Shown: positions 41,323-51,018 of the stretch, piece by piece
Layout of the letters: each line of letters starts with the position of its first letter
Position numbering within the stretch: position 1 is the first letter of the stretch
Source of the DNA: an uncultured Gammaproteobacteria bacterium
GTDB lineage: Bacteria > Pseudomonadota > Gammaproteobacteria > Nitrosococcales > Methylophagaceae
Direction of reading: 5' to 3'
Assembly: GCA_905479075.1 (NCBI GenBank)
Contig: CAJQLA010000001.1
Coordinates: 1 to 64,000, forward strand
Length of the DNA stretch: 64,000 nt
Made by a program: the position numbers and the translations under genes
Notes under the pieces: generated by a model
What the model was told of the DNA's origin: nothing
Seen by the model: the letters and a program-made list of their open reading frames with translations, nothing else
The model's database searches: none

Positions 41323-42561
41323 ATGTCAAAGCGGCGTGTTGTGGTAACAGGTCTAGGCACTGTCACACCAGTTGGGAATACTGTTAAAGAAACATGGGCA
41401 AATATTCTTGCAGGTAAATCAGGTATCGCGCCATTAACAGTGTTTGATGTAAGTGATTTCTCAGTACGTTTTGGTGGCAGTATAAAAGATTTTGATATCA
41501 CCACTATTATTCCTCGTAAAGATGCAAAGAAAATGGATACATTTATCCATTATGGTATTGCTGCAGCAAAAGAAGCTATTGAAGATTCTGGTCTGGTAGT
41601 TACTGATGAAAATGCAGAAAGAATCGGTGTTGCAATTGGCTCGGGGATTGGTGGCTTACCTGGTATTGAAGCAGGTTATGACGCCTATTTGAATGGTGGT
41701 CCTCGTAAGATTTCTCCATTTTTTGTCCCCAGCAATATTATTAATATGATATCGGGCAATCTTTCTATCATGTATGGAATGAAAGGTCCGAATACTGCCA
41801 TAGTCACTGCCTGTTCTAGTGGCACACATAATATTAGTTCCGCTGGTCGTATGATTCAATATGGCGATGCTGATGTCATGATTGCCGGTGGTGCAGAAAT
41901 GTCTACAAGTAAAACTGGCTTGGGTGGCTTTGCAGCAGCGCGCGCTTTATCAACTCGAAATGATGATCCGGAAGCGGCAAGTCGCCCTTGGGATAAAGAT
42001 CGAGATGGTTTTGTTTTAAGTGATGGTGCGGGTGTTATTGTTCTTGAAGAGTATGAACATGCGGTAAAAAGAGGTGCTCAGATTTACGCTGAGTTAGTTG
42101 GTTCAGGTATGAGCTCTGACGCCTATCATATGACAACGCCATCAATAGGTGGTGAAGGCGCTGCACGTTGTATGGTTAATGCCATGAATGATGCTTCTCT
42201 ATCAGCCGATGATATCGACTATATTAATGCCCATGGGACTTCGACGCCAGCGGGTGATGTCGCTGAAACACAAGCTGTACGAAAAGCTTTAGGTTCTGCT
42301 GCTGATAATGTTGCTGTGAGCTCTACTAAATCAATGATCGGACACTTACTGGGTGCTGCCGGTGGTGTGGAAGCGATATTTAGTGTTCTCGCCATTCGTG
42401 ATCAAGTTGCTCCACCAACGATAAATTTAGATAACCCAGACCCAGACTGTGATTTAGACTATGTTCCTCACACCGCTAGAGATATGACTATCAATACAGT
42501 GATGTCAAATTCATTTGGTTTTGGTGGAACGAACGGTACAGTTATCTTTAAGAAGGTTTAG
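41323..42561 (+). CDS. fabF: 3-oxoacyl-ACP synthase II (KAS II)
   Basis: An elongating condensing enzyme. Catalytic Cys is in [11 protein letters not shown], the two His in [11 protein letters not shown] and [11 protein letters not shown], and the C-terminus [16 protein letters not shown] is typical. The start at 41323 ([12 protein letters not shown]) has GAGGAAAC upstream and gives 412 aa; a TTG one codon earlier is in frame but unlikely. Confidence 0.97.
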   Translation: MSKRRVVVTGLGTVTPVGNTVKETWANILAGKSGIAPLTVFDVSDFSVRFGGSIKDFDITTIIPRKDAKKMDTFIHYGIAAAKEAIEDSGLVVTDENAERIGVAIGSGIGGLPGIEAGYDAYLNGGPRKISPFFVPSNIINMISGNLSIMYGMKGPNTAIVTACSSGTHNISSAGRMIQYGDADVMIAGGAEMSTSKTGLGGFAAARALSTRNDDPEAASRPWDKDRDGFVLSDGAGVIVLEEYEHAVKRGAQIYAELVGSGMSSDAYHMTTPSIGGEGAARCMVNAMNDASLSADDIDYINAHGTSTPAGDVAETQAVRKALGSAADNVAVSSTKSMIGHLLGAAGGVEAIFSVLAIRDQVAPPTINLDNPDPDCDLDYVPHTARDMTINTVMSNSFGFGGTNGTVIFKKV

Positions 42562-42579
42562 TAAGATACTGATATTTAT

Positions 42580-43398
42580 ATGATTCTGATTAACGGAAAA
42601 ACCGAAGACAGAATCGATATTGCCGATCGAGGCTTGCAGTATGGTGATGGTGTTTTTGAAACCATTGCTTATCGTAATGGTATTGCTGAGTTTTTAGAGC
42701 AACATTTACAGCGCTTACAACTTGGTTGTAAAACACTATCAATTAACTTTGAACAAATTGATACTTTACGATTTGAAATAGATTCTGTTTGTGAGCATCT
42801 AAATCATGATAATGCCGTTATTAAAGTCATTGTGACTCGAGGCACTGGTTCTAGAGGTTATTTCTCTTTAAATGATTCTGAGCCTACGCGAATCATATCA
42901 ACACATCCTTTTCCTAAATATCCAGAAAGACATCAAACAGAAGGTGTTTATTTGCGGTTTTGCAGCCAAACGCTCTCATCAAATCGTAAACTCGCTGGGA
43001 TAAAACACCTTAATCGTCTAGAACAAGTCATTGCAAGAAATGAATGGGATGATCCTGAAATAGCTGAAGGCATTATGTCTGATCCTGATGAAAACATAAT
43101 CGAATGTACCATGAGTAATATTTTTATTGTTGAATCAGGTAGCTTATACACGCCAGCGATTATTGAGGCAGGAATTGCTGGTGTTATGAGAGCTCAAATC
43201 ATTCAATTGGCTAGTCGAAGTGGCATTTCAGTAGAAGAACATCCTATTAGTCGCAAAGCATTAGCAGCTGCAGAGGAAGTGTTTGTTTGTAATAGTATTA
43301 TTGGTATTTGGCCTGTTCACAGTATTTCTAATAAACATTATCCCATTGGCTTTATCACTAAGTTCTTACAAAAGTCATTGGCTGAAACGGCAAAATAA
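42580..43398 (+). CDS. pabC: Aminodeoxychorismate lyase
   Basis: A class IV PLP enzyme releasing pyruvate to give p-aminobenzoate for folate. The start ILINGKTEDRIDIADRGLQYGDGVFET is typical of the fold, the Schiff-base Lys142 is in AGIKHLNRLEQV, and the PLP contact region is IECTMSNIFIV. 272 aa. fabF-pabC-mltG-tmk-holB is the E. coli order. Its stop overlaps the mltG start. Confidence 0.92.
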   Translation: MILINGKTEDRIDIADRGLQYGDGVFETIAYRNGIAEFLEQHLQRLQLGCKTLSINFEQIDTLRFEIDSVCEHLNHDNAVIKVIVTRGTGSRGYFSLNDSEPTRIISTHPFPKYPERHQTEGVYLRFCSQTLSSNRKLAGIKHLNRLEQVIARNEWDDPEIAEGIMSDPDENIIECTMSNIFIVESGSLYTPAIIEAGIAGVMRAQIIQLASRSGISVEEHPISRKALAAAEEVFVCNSIIGIWPVHSISNKHYPIGFITKFLQKSLAETAK

Positions 43399-44399
43399 TG
43401 GTCAAGCTATTTAAATTATTAATCTTATTATTATTGATAGCTATCATTGTTGGCTGGCAACAATATCAACAATTTTTAACTACGCCTATCACTTTATCTG
43501 AACAGCCTACAATTTATACACTGCAATCGGGTAGTAACCTTCAAACAGTCAGTCGTGATCTTGTGGAAAAGGGGATTAGTTCACTTCCAGCTACTTATCT
43601 ACATTTATATGGACGTATCACTGGCAAAGCTAAACGTATTAAAGCAGGACAATATACTTTGAAGGCAGGAACAACATTGCCTGAGTTACTTGATCAGTTT
43701 ATTGATGGCAAAGTGGTGCAGTATCCTTTCACTATTATCGAAGGTATGACATCCGCTGAATTAATATCAATGCTAGCTGCAGAACCCAAGTTAGAAAAGA
43801 CAATTCAGGACACATCTTTGAATACTATTATGTCTAGCATTGGTAAGCCGGAACGTCATGGTGAAGGGGAGTTTGCACCTGAAACCTATTATTTCACTTC
43901 TGGCACATCTGATATAGCAATTTTAAAGCGAGCTCATAACTTACTGCTGACAATACTTGAAACAGCTTGGAAAAATAGAGCCAAAGACCTTCCTTATAAA
44001 ACACCTTATGAAGCTTTGATCATGGCTTCAATCATTGAAAAAGAAACGGGTATTGCAGAAGAAAGACCCGAAATAGCAGGTGTTTTTGTAAGAAGATTAA
44101 ACAAAGGGATGCGCCTCCAAACTGATCCGACGGTTATCTATGGTTTAGGAGATAAGTTTGATGGTAATTTACGACGAAAAGACTTGATCACCGATACGCC
44201 TTACAATACTTATACCCGCTTTGGACTTCCACCAACACCGATTGCATTAGCGAGTAAAGAAGCTATCATTGCGGCACTTAACCCTAAAGAAGGCACTAGT
44301 TTGTATTTTGTTGCTACGGGCCATGAAGGTAGACACTATTTTTCTGATACATTAGCAGAACACAATAGAGCCGTAAGAAAATACCAACTGAAGAAATAA
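43398..44399 (+). CDS. mltG: Endolytic murein transglycosylase MltG
   Basis: MltG cuts nascent glycan strands at the inner membrane and so terminates their growth. One N-terminal membrane helix (about residues 4-20) is followed by a LysM-like region and the YceG catalytic domain. The catalytic Glu214 is in MASIIEKETG, and MRLQTDPTVIYGLG and YNTYTRFGLPPTPI are signature segments. 333 aa. Start and stop overlap pabC and tmk. Confidence 0.95.
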   Translation: MVKLFKLLILLLLIAIIVGWQQYQQFLTTPITLSEQPTIYTLQSGSNLQTVSRDLVEKGISSLPATYLHLYGRITGKAKRIKAGQYTLKAGTTLPELLDQFIDGKVVQYPFTIIEGMTSAELISMLAAEPKLEKTIQDTSLNTIMSSIGKPERHGEGEFAPETYYFTSGTSDIAILKRAHNLLLTILETAWKNRAKDLPYKTPYEALIMASIIEKETGIAEERPEIAGVFVRRLNKGMRLQTDPTVIYGLGDKFDGNLRRKDLITDTPYNTYTRFGLPPTPIALASKEAIIAALNPKEGTSLYFVATGHEGRHYFSDTLAEHNRAVRKYQLKK

Positions 44400-45019
44400 T
44401 GACTGGACAATTTATAACTATTGAAGGCGTTGAAGGCGCAGGTAAATCAACTCAAGTTGCTTTTATAAAGCAACGGCTTGAAGAGCAAGGCAAGCAGGTT
44501 GTTATGACACGAGAGCCTGGCGGAACGGACATTAGTGAACAGATCCGGTCACTACTGTTAACACCTATGGCCAATCCAATGGCAATAGATACTGAATTAT
44601 TACTTATGTTTGCTGGTAGAGCGGAACATGTCGAAAAGGTGATTCGGCCGGCTTTAGAGCGTGGAGATTGGGTGATTTGTGATCGTTTTACTGATGCCAG
44701 TTTTGCATATCAAGGCGGTGGCAGAGGTGTTTCAAGGGAACGCATTAAAGCCTTAGCAGATTGGACGCTTAAAGGCTTAAAACCAGACTTAACCTTTTTA
44801 TTTGATCTTAGTGTCGAGCTGGGACTCAAGCGAGTTATCGCTAGAAAAAATGGCGTAGATCGGTTTGAGCAAGAAAAAGTCGACTTTTTTGAGCGTATTA
44901 GACAAAGCTATTTGGAAAGTGCTGAATTGGAACCGAATAGAATTAAGGTCATTGATTCAAGTCAATCAATTGAACATACGCAACAACAACTCACTATGCA
45001 CCTTAAAACACTGTTTTAA
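44399..45019 (+). CDS. tmk: Thymidylate kinase
   Basis: Phosphorylates dTMP to dTDP. P-loop EGVEGAGKSTQ, TREPGGTDISEQIR, DRFTDASFAYQGGGRG and the LID region are present. 206 aa. It begins on the last base of the mltG stop codon; holB follows three bases after its stop. Confidence 0.97.
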   Translation: MTGQFITIEGVEGAGKSTQVAFIKQRLEEQGKQVVMTREPGGTDISEQIRSLLLTPMANPMAIDTELLLMFAGRAEHVEKVIRPALERGDWVICDRFTDASFAYQGGGRGVSRERIKALADWTLKGLKPDLTFLFDLSVELGLKRVIARKNGVDRFEQEKVDFFERIRQSYLESAELEPNRIKVIDSSQSIEHTQQQLTMHLKTLF

Positions 45020-45022
45020 ATC

Positions 45023-45967
45023 ATGATATATCCATGGCAAACAGCACAATGGCAACAATTTAAGCAGCAATTAAATCAGCAACGACTGCCTCATGCTATT
45101 TTGATGTCAGGTGTTGAAGGTTTAGGCCAGTTTGCTTTAGCCGAACATATGGTTGCCGCTGTATTATGTGAAAACTTCACAGAACATCACTGTGGACAAT
45201 GCCATAGTTGCCAATTACTTGCCGCAGGAACCCACCCCGAACATTCAGTGATCAAGCCAGAAGAAGTAGGAAAACAAATAAAAATAGAACAAATCCGAGA
45301 GTTAAAACAAAAGCAGACGTTGACAAGTACACTTTCGACATGGAAAACGGTCATTATTGAACCAGCCGATTCAATGAATATCAGTGCTTACAATAGTTTA
45401 TTGAAATTACTAGAAGAACCTCAAGATAATACGCTATTGATTCTTATTTCTTCACATGCCAATAAATTGCCGATTACTATTTTAAGTCGTTGTCAAAATT
45501 ATGTGCTGCAAGCGCCATTAGAAGAACAAGCGCTAGCTTGGCTTAAAGAGCAAGGGCAATACGAGGAAAATGAGCTAAAGCAGTTATTAGCTTTGTCATC
45601 ACAAGCACCTCTTAGTGTTTTAGCTATGTTTGACTCTGGCGGCGTTGATTATCTTGAACAAATCGATCAAGACTTTAAGGCGATGTTAACAGGAGAGATT
45701 AATCCTGTCGTTAGAGCAAAGGATTGGCAAAACTTCGATCTCGAACTTGTTTTTAATTATTTACAAATACTTATAAAAAGCAGTGTTATTAAGCAGTTGG
45801 AGCATGATAATAAACGAATTTGGACTACCTATGATTGCATCATTAACACAATAAAGTTATTATCTTCCTCACATAATCTTAACAAGGTATTGTTAATAGA
45901 GCAGTTTATGGTTTCTGTTATGGATTCTAAAACCGATAAAACTCGCTCATTTAACTCGTTATTCTAG
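45023..45967 (+). CDS. holB: DNA polymerase III delta' subunit
   Basis: A stator of the clamp loader. It has the AAA+ fold start PHAILMSGVEGLGQFALA, where the P-loop Lys is missing as expected for delta', the four-Cys zinc module (LCENFTEHHCGQCHSCQLL), and SRCQNYVL (arginine finger region). 314 aa. Divergent in the C-terminal third, as is common. Order tmk-holB-pilZ-tatD is conserved. Confidence 0.92.
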   Translation: MIYPWQTAQWQQFKQQLNQQRLPHAILMSGVEGLGQFALAEHMVAAVLCENFTEHHCGQCHSCQLLAAGTHPEHSVIKPEEVGKQIKIEQIRELKQKQTLTSTLSTWKTVIIEPADSMNISAYNSLLKLLEEPQDNTLLILISSHANKLPITILSRCQNYVLQAPLEEQALAWLKEQGQYEENELKQLLALSSQAPLSVLAMFDSGGVDYLEQIDQDFKAMLTGEINPVVRAKDWQNFDLELVFNYLQILIKSSVIKQLEHDNKRIWTTYDCIINTIKLLSSSHNLNKVLLIEQFMVSVMDSKTDKTRSFNSLF

Positions 45968-45979
45968 GAATATTTCTTT

Positions 45980-46333
45980 ATGGCTATCAACCCACGTAAA
46001 GGTATTTTGTCATTAAAAATAAGTGATGAAAATATGCTTTATCACGCCTATATGCCGTTTTTAAAAAATGGTGGTTTGTTTATTCCAACTAATAAACTGT
46101 ATCAAATAGGTGAAGAGGTTTTCATTTTATTGACCTTGATGAAAGAACCTGAAAAAATTCCTGTTGCAGGTAATATCGCATGGATAACACCTAAAGGTTC
46201 TCAAGGTAATCAAGCTGCTGGTATTGGCGTTCATTTTAGTGAAATGGAAGGCGCTGCGCTTGCTGTCAAACATAAAATTGAGAATTATTTAGCTGAAAGA
46301 CTGACATCAGAGAAAGCTACACACACCATGTGA
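45980..46333 (+). CDS. pilZ: PilZ-domain protein (type IV pilus assembly PilZ)
   Basis: A 117-aa single-domain PilZ protein between holB and tatD, the position of pilZ in Pseudomonas and Xanthomonas. The N-terminus NPRKGILSLKI lacks the RxxxR c-di-GMP-binding motif, as in true pilus PilZ, which does not bind the nucleotide but acts with FimX and PilB. VAGNIAWITPKG and GIGVHFSEM are recognisable. No pilus genes are in the window. Confidence 0.88.
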   Translation: MAINPRKGILSLKISDENMLYHAYMPFLKNGGLFIPTNKLYQIGEEVFILLTLMKEPEKIPVAGNIAWITPKGSQGNQAAGIGVHFSEMEGAALAVKHKIENYLAERLTSEKATHTM

Positions 46334-46358
46334 TAGCTCCATTTAATCTAGGACCCTC

Positions 46359-47129
46359 ATGTTTATTGATTCACATTGCCATCTTAATATGTTGGCACAA
46401 GTAGAGGGCGGACTTTCGTCAGTTCTTGAACAAGCAAAAAATAACGCCGTCGAGCATATCCTTTGTATTTCCATAGATAAGCAAAGCTGTACAGAAGTGT
46501 TATCGATAGTTGACGATAACGATAATTTAACAGCCAGTGTCGGTATCCATCCTAATGTTGATCAAAATGAAGTATTCACAGTCGATGAACTCATTAACTT
46601 AGCCCAGCATAAAAAGGTTATTGCCATAGGTGAAACGGGCCTAGATTATTTTCGCAGTGAAGGTGATCTTCAATGGCAACGTGATAGATTCAGCACTCAT
46701 ATAGAAGCGGCCAAAAAACTTAAAAAGCCACTCATTATTCATACACGTGAAGCACGTGAAGACACAATGGATATGCTTGAGCAACAAAATGCCGAGCAAG
46801 CAGGGGGTATTATTCATTGCTTTACTGAAAACTGGGAAACAGCCAAGAGAGCGCTTGATATTGGTTTTTATATCTCATTATCAGGCATTGTGACGTTTAA
46901 AAATGCAAAAGAACTTCAAGATGTTGCTAAAAAGCTACCATTAGATCGAGTTTTGATTGAAACAGATGCGCCTTATTTAGCACCCGTGCCTCATAGAGGT
47001 AAAACGAACAAACCTGCTTATGTGAAACATGTGGCTGAATTTATTGCTGATCTTCGAGGTGATAGTATCGAAAATATAGCGCAGGCAACTACAGCCAACT
47101 TTCATCGTTTATTTCCTACGACACATTAA
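46359..47129 (+). CDS. TatD family metal-dependent hydrolase (YcfH-like)
   Basis: A TIM-barrel DNase-type hydrolase of 256 aa. Metal ligands: His6 and His8 (DSHCHLN), a Glu in IGETGLDYF, His in LIIHTREA and IIHCFTE, and an Asp in ETDAPYLAP. Its place after holB-pilZ matches ycfH, one of the TatD paralogues, better than tatD itself. Substrates are 3' DNA ends or related. The next gene is 17 bases on. Confidence 0.9.
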   Translation: MFIDSHCHLNMLAQVEGGLSSVLEQAKNNAVEHILCISIDKQSCTEVLSIVDDNDNLTASVGIHPNVDQNEVFTVDELINLAQHKKVIAIGETGLDYFRSEGDLQWQRDRFSTHIEAAKKLKKPLIIHTREAREDTMDMLEQQNAEQAGGIIHCFTENWETAKRALDIGFYISLSGIVTFKNAKELQDVAKKLPLDRVLIETDAPYLAPVPHRGKTNKPAYVKHVAEFIADLRGDSIENIAQATTANFHRLFPTTH

Positions 47130-47146
47130 AATGTAGACTTCTTATT

Positions 47147-47770
47147 GTGCCGAGAATTATCAGCCTATTCCTCGCTACATTACTACTGTTGGGTTGTTCT
47201 GAATCCAGCACAAGCGTTAAGTTATTACCTCTTTCTGAAACAGCTGTTATTTTGGCTTTTGGTGATAGCCTGACGCAAGGTGTTGGCGTGAATACGGTTG
47301 AAGATAGTTACCCATCTATTTTATCAAAATTAGTCAATCGCACTGTGATTAACGCTGGTATTCCTGGCGAAATAAGTCAGCACGGGCTAGAGCGATTACC
47401 TAAAGTATTAAATGAAACTAATCCCAACTTAGTCATTCTCTGCCATGGTGGCAATGATCTTTTAAGACGTTTGGATAAACAACAGTTGAAATCAAATTTA
47501 GAAGCAATGATTTTGACGATTAAAGCGAGTGGGGCGCAAGTCGTGTTAGTCTCAGTGCCAGAGGCGAGTCTAATGTTACGTCCTCCAAGCTTGTATCAGG
47601 AATTAGCAGATAAACATGGACTCGCTATTCAAGCTGAGATCATGTCTGAACTGCAAGGCGAGAGAGAACTAAAATCTGATCAAGTTCACTTTAATAAGCA
47701 AGGTTACGCTTTATTGGCGGATAGCTTATTTTCTTTATTACAATCTGCTCAAGCTATTCATTTTGACTGA
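47147..47770 (+). CDS. SGNH-family esterase/lysophospholipase lipoprotein (TesA-like)
   Basis: GTG start at 47147. A lipoprotein signal peptide (LFLATLLLLGC) puts the Cys near residue 17, so it is anchored in an envelope membrane facing the periplasm, unlike soluble TesA. SGNH blocks are intact: GDSLTQGVG (Ser), a Gly in INAGIPGE, GGNDLL (Asn) and DQVHFNKQGY (Asp and His). 207 aa. It cleaves acyl esters or thioesters; the true substrate is unknown. It ends the run begun at yceD and converges with bfd. Confidence 0.88.
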   Translation: MPRIISLFLATLLLLGCSESSTSVKLLPLSETAVILAFGDSLTQGVGVNTVEDSYPSILSKLVNRTVINAGIPGEISQHGLERLPKVLNETNPNLVILCHGGNDLLRRLDKQQLKSNLEAMILTIKASGAQVVLVSVPEASLMLRPPSLYQELADKHGLAIQAEIMSELQGERELKSDQVHFNKQGYALLADSLFSLLQSAQAIHFD

Positions 47771-47807
47771 TGTGCTGAACTAGCACTAAAAATAGATTCT
47801 GATGCGC

Positions 47808-48017
47808 TTATTTTTCAGCGAGCTTTTCGTTTAAAATCTCTTCTAACTCATATTCACAACCGCCACAGCCAGAATAGGCCCCTGTTCTACGTGAGATAGC
47901 CTCAAGCGTGTCTAAACCCTCATCAATGAGTAGAAGCACTTTACGTTTTGTTGTGCCGCTACAGATACAAATAGCTTCATCTAAGTCTTCTTCATATTCT
48001 TCTGTTGCTTCAGTCAT
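47808..48017 (-). CDS. bfd: Bacterioferritin-associated ferredoxin-like protein
   Basis: A 69-aa BFD-like [2Fe-2S] protein. The four cluster cysteines are in AICICSG (C-x-C) and YSGCGGCEYE (CxxC). About 15 acidic residues precede the domain. Bfd reduces and mobilises iron from bacterioferritin; no bfr is next to it here. A Fur-like box overlaps its promoter. Confidence 0.88.
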   Translation of the reverse strand: MTEATEEYEEDLDEAICICSGTTKRKVLLLIDEGLDTLEAISRRTGAYSGCGGCEYELEEILNEKLAEK

Positions 48018-48310
48018 GGCGTGTCAATAAATAACGGAATGACCTCTATTATAATTTATTTATCATTATTTCTGTTACTGACCTTTTATGGCGTTTTTAA
48101 TAATAGAATTAAAAGAATGTAAACAAATTATTAGCGCTCACAAAAGAACTAGCTTAATGATAGTGCTTTATAAGCTGACTCAACTTGACACTATATTATG
48201 GAGAATGCTTTACTTGTGGGTTCATCATATTGGTTTACTAATAATTAAAGAATGAAGCTGGTCAATCAATTTTTTTTGAAGTGTTTTACGTTTAATTTAC
48301 GGAGAAGATA
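48018..48310. other. Divergent promoter region between bfd and the peroxiredoxin
   Basis: About 290 AT-rich bases with no gene. It holds the candidate bfd promoter and Fur box at 48048-48070. On the plus strand there is TTGACA around 48185 without a convincing -10, and GGAGAAG just before the peroxiredoxin ATG. An OxyR site cannot be recognised by eye. Confidence 0.5.
48048..48070 (-). promoter_or_regulatory. Candidate bfd promoter with overlapping Fur-like box
   Basis: On the minus strand TATAAT (48053-48048) lies about 31 bases before the bfd start. It overlaps a 19-base stretch (48052-48070) matching 12 of 19 positions of the Fur consensus GATAATGATAATCATTATC, with one half (ATAATGATAA) near-perfect. 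Fur repression of bfd is established in E. coli. The AT-rich context makes chance matches likely. Confidence 0.4.
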
Positions 48311-48940
48311 ATGACAATACATATAGGTGACACAACACCAAATTTCGATATTGAAACAACAAAGGGGACAATAAATTTTCACGACTGGATTGGAGATTCA
48401 TGGTGCTTCTTTTTTAGTCACCCAGCAGATTTCACTCCAGTTTGCACCACAGAAATGGGTCGTACAGCCCAATTAGCCAGTGAGTTTGCTGCTCGCAATA
48501 CAAAATCAATTGGCTTATCAACAGATACTGTAGAAGAACATAATAAATGGATTTTAGATGTTAATGACACTCAAAATACAAATGTTGAATTTCCAATCGT
48601 AGCTGATCCAGAGCACAAGATAGCTCAGCTTTACGATATGATTCATCCGAGCGAAAGTAATACTGCCGCTGTTCGTACTGTTTTCATTATCGATCCAAAC
48701 AAAAAAATTCGTCTTATGATGACTTATCCAATGAGTGTAGGCCGTAATTTCGATGAGATTCTACGTGTAATTGATTCAATGCAACTTTCGGATAAACACA
48801 CAATCGCCACACCTGCTGATTGGAGACCAGGCGGCGAGGTTATTATTCCACCAACCATTACTAATGATGTTGCACAAGATATGTTCCCTCAAGGTTGGAA
48901 TGAAGTTCGCTCTTATCTACGATTTACTAAAGTAGACTAG
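48311..48940 (+). CDS. 1-Cys peroxiredoxin (Prx6 type)
   Basis: A 209-aa AhpC/TSA-fold peroxidase. The peroxidatic Cys is in HPADFTPVCTTEMG. The C-terminal half shows the Prx6 features TYPMSVGRNFDEILRVIDS, ATPADWRPGGEVI and MFPQGWNEVRSYLR, and there is no second conserved Cys, so reduction uses an outside thiol. It removes H2O2 and alkyl or lipid peroxides in the cytoplasm. Monocistronic, GGAGAAG before the ATG, terminator after. Confidence 0.93.
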   Translation: MTIHIGDTTPNFDIETTKGTINFHDWIGDSWCFFFSHPADFTPVCTTEMGRTAQLASEFAARNTKSIGLSTDTVEEHNKWILDVNDTQNTNVEFPIVADPEHKIAQLYDMIHPSESNTAAVRTVFIIDPNKKIRLMMTYPMSVGRNFDEILRVIDSMQLSDKHTIATPADWRPGGEVIIPPTITNDVAQDMFPQGWNEVRSYLRFTKVD

Positions 48941-48966
48941 ATATAGCGATAATCCTATTTTATAAA

Positions 48967-48993
48967 GGGCCCTGTCAAAAGCAGGGCCTTTTT
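48967..48993 (+). terminator. Terminator of the 1-Cys peroxiredoxin gene
   Basis: GGGCCCTG and CAGGGCC form a GC-rich stem with one bulged base around the loop TCAAAAG, followed by TTTTTAT. Confidence 0.85.
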
Positions 48994-49391
48994 ATATCGT
49001 GAGAAGGAACTTGCTTATCTGCAATATACAACTATAGAGTTGATGGGGGAATGTACTTATTCTTTAGTAAAGAAAAAAGGATATATACAACACATCACTT
49101 ATTGATCATGAACTCAGGTATGGTGACTTTACTTACACCTTGAGTGGCTTCCATGAGCGAGATGAAAATGGAATCCTAAAATATCATAAATATAGTGGCG
49201 AGGAATATCCAGTCTGCGAAAGTCCGAGTGGTATCTCAACAATAACTCGCCGAGGCAGAGTCAAGAGAGAAAAAACCACTTGAGAAGGTGCAGCTTAGCC
49301 ATAAAAACACTTTTAGTAGCTATACAAAAACAATAAAAGCTGCTTATAATCAAAGTCACTGTGTTATCTAGCCTAGAAGGGTTTATCTAAG
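48994..49391 (+). pseudogene. Gene-free stretch with a probable frameshifted gene relic
   Basis: No intact gene. One frame is open from 49071 to the stop at 49283 (70 codons, no start codon) and reads like real protein: LIDHELRYGDF, GFHERDENGILKYHKY, EEYPVCESPSG. Just upstream another frame (from 49003) reads YNYRVDGGMYLFFSKEKR. The two would join by a one-base frameshift near 49090-49110, suggesting a decayed gene of at least 90 codons. I do not recognise the family. The rest (49284-49391) is the upstream region of the efflux operon. Confidence 0.35.
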
Positions 49392-50978
49392 ATGTTTTGT
49401 AGCATTAAAGAGTTACCTTCGTACATCTGCAATCTACTCATATCATTATGGGTATTGATGGTGTTGACTGGCTGTCAGGCTCTAGGCCCAGAGTTTTCTC
49501 GTCCTGATATGGCTATCACAAATGATTGGGCATCAGATGAACAATCAACTTTAAGTGCTGAATCAGCAGAATTTAGAGAGTGGTGGACAGTCTTTAATGA
49601 TCCTCTACTTAATGAATTGATTAACTCAGCTTACCAACAAAATCTAGACTTACAAATTGCTGCGGTTCGAATTTTAGAGTCTAGAGCGCAGTTAGGCATT
49701 GCCACAGGGCAACAATACCCTCAAGTACAAACGCTTGGTAGTGGCATTACTCATACTGAATTGAGTGAGAATTCTCCAAATAGCTCTCCGTTGATTGATA
49801 CTACATTTGGCTCTTATCAATTTGGTTTTGATGCGGCATGGGAAATGGATGTGTGGGGGCGTTACAGGCGTGGAGTGCAAGCGGCTGATGCCAACTTTTT
49901 GTCCTCATTGGCAAATTATGATGATATTTTAGTCAGCCTAACAGCAGAAGTCGCGGCAGTTTATGTTCAACTCCGTACTTTTGAAGAACGCTTGGTTCTG
50001 GCAAAACAAAATGAAGAAATTCAGCAACGCAGTCTTCATATTACTGAAGTCCGTTTTAATAATGGCGCTACAACAGAATTAGACGTCACCCAAGCGAAAG
50101 CACTATTACACAATACCAAAGCATTGATATCGGCACTTGAAGTAGGTTTGCGTCAATCAAAGAATGCACTCAGTGTCCTATTAGGCATTACCCCGATTGA
50201 GTTGCATGAACAATTAAGTGAACCGGGGGTGATTCCATCGGCTCCTAGCGATGTTGTAATCGGTATGCCGGCAGAAATGTTAAGAAGGCGACCTGACCTG
50301 CGTCGTGCAGAATTACAAGCCGAATCACAAAGTGCTTTGGTTGGGGTTGCACAAGCCGATTTATATCCAAGTTTTACTTTATTGGGCTCGTTTGGTTTTG
50401 CCTCGAGTAGCACTGGCTCAAGTGATTTTTCGGATCTATTTGATGATGACAGTTTTACCGCAACGATTGGACCAACATTCAGTTGGCCAATTTTCAATTA
50501 TGGACGAATAAAAAACAACGTTCGTGTGCAAGATGCGCGTTATCAACAAAGCTTGATTAATTACAAAAATACAGTGTTATTTGCTGTTCGAGAGGTCGAA
50601 GACGCCATGGTGTCATTTATTAAGTCACGAGAACAGGCAGATGAGCTTCTACACAGTGTAGAGGCATCCGAGCGTTCTGTTGAAATTTCGCTTATTCAGT
50701 ATCGTGATGGCGTGACTAACTATACGCGGGTACTGAACTCCCAAGAGTTTTTAGTCCAACAGCAAGACAGTTATACCTCTATTCGTGGTGATGTCGCGCG
50801 TAGTCTTATTGCTTTATATAAAGCTTTAGGTGGTGGTTGGGAACTGCGTGAAGGAAATGACTTCCTGCCATCACAAATCAGAGATGAAATGCGAGAACGA
50901 ACAGACTGGGGTCAGTTATTAGAACCTCAATCATCGAATGAGCAGGCAGATAAAAAGAAGTCTGAGGGACGACAATAG
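49392..50978 (+). CDS. RND efflux system outer-membrane lipoprotein (NodT/OprM family)
   Basis: The outer-membrane channel of a tripartite pump. A lipoprotein signal (LWVLMVLTGC, Cys28) is followed by the first OEP repeat starting FREWWTVFNDPLLNELI, and the second around VGVAQADLYPSFTLLGSFG. Family marks GATTELDVTQAKALL and GMPAEMLRRRPDLRRAE are clear. 528 aa, slightly long because of a polar Gln/Ser/Lys tail of about 30 residues. It heads the omf-mfp-rnd operon; the adaptor gene starts 40 bases later. No regulator gene is adjacent. Confidence 0.94.
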   Translation: MFCSIKELPSYICNLLISLWVLMVLTGCQALGPEFSRPDMAITNDWASDEQSTLSAESAEFREWWTVFNDPLLNELINSAYQQNLDLQIAAVRILESRAQLGIATGQQYPQVQTLGSGITHTELSENSPNSSPLIDTTFGSYQFGFDAAWEMDVWGRYRRGVQAADANFLSSLANYDDILVSLTAEVAAVYVQLRTFEERLVLAKQNEEIQQRSLHITEVRFNNGATTELDVTQAKALLHNTKALISALEVGLRQSKNALSVLLGITPIELHEQLSEPGVIPSAPSDVVIGMPAEMLRRRPDLRRAELQAESQSALVGVAQADLYPSFTLLGSFGFASSSTGSSDFSDLFDDDSFTATIGPTFSWPIFNYGRIKNNVRVQDARYQQSLINYKNTVLFAVREVEDAMVSFIKSREQADELLHSVEASERSVEISLIQYRDGVTNYTRVLNSQEFLVQQQDSYTSIRGDVARSLIALYKALGGGWELREGNDFLPSQIRDEMRERTDWGQLLEPQSSNEQADKKKSEGRQ

Positions 50979-51018
50979 TCAGATTAGTAATAATTAAAAA
51001 ATAGAAGGATGTAAGGGT

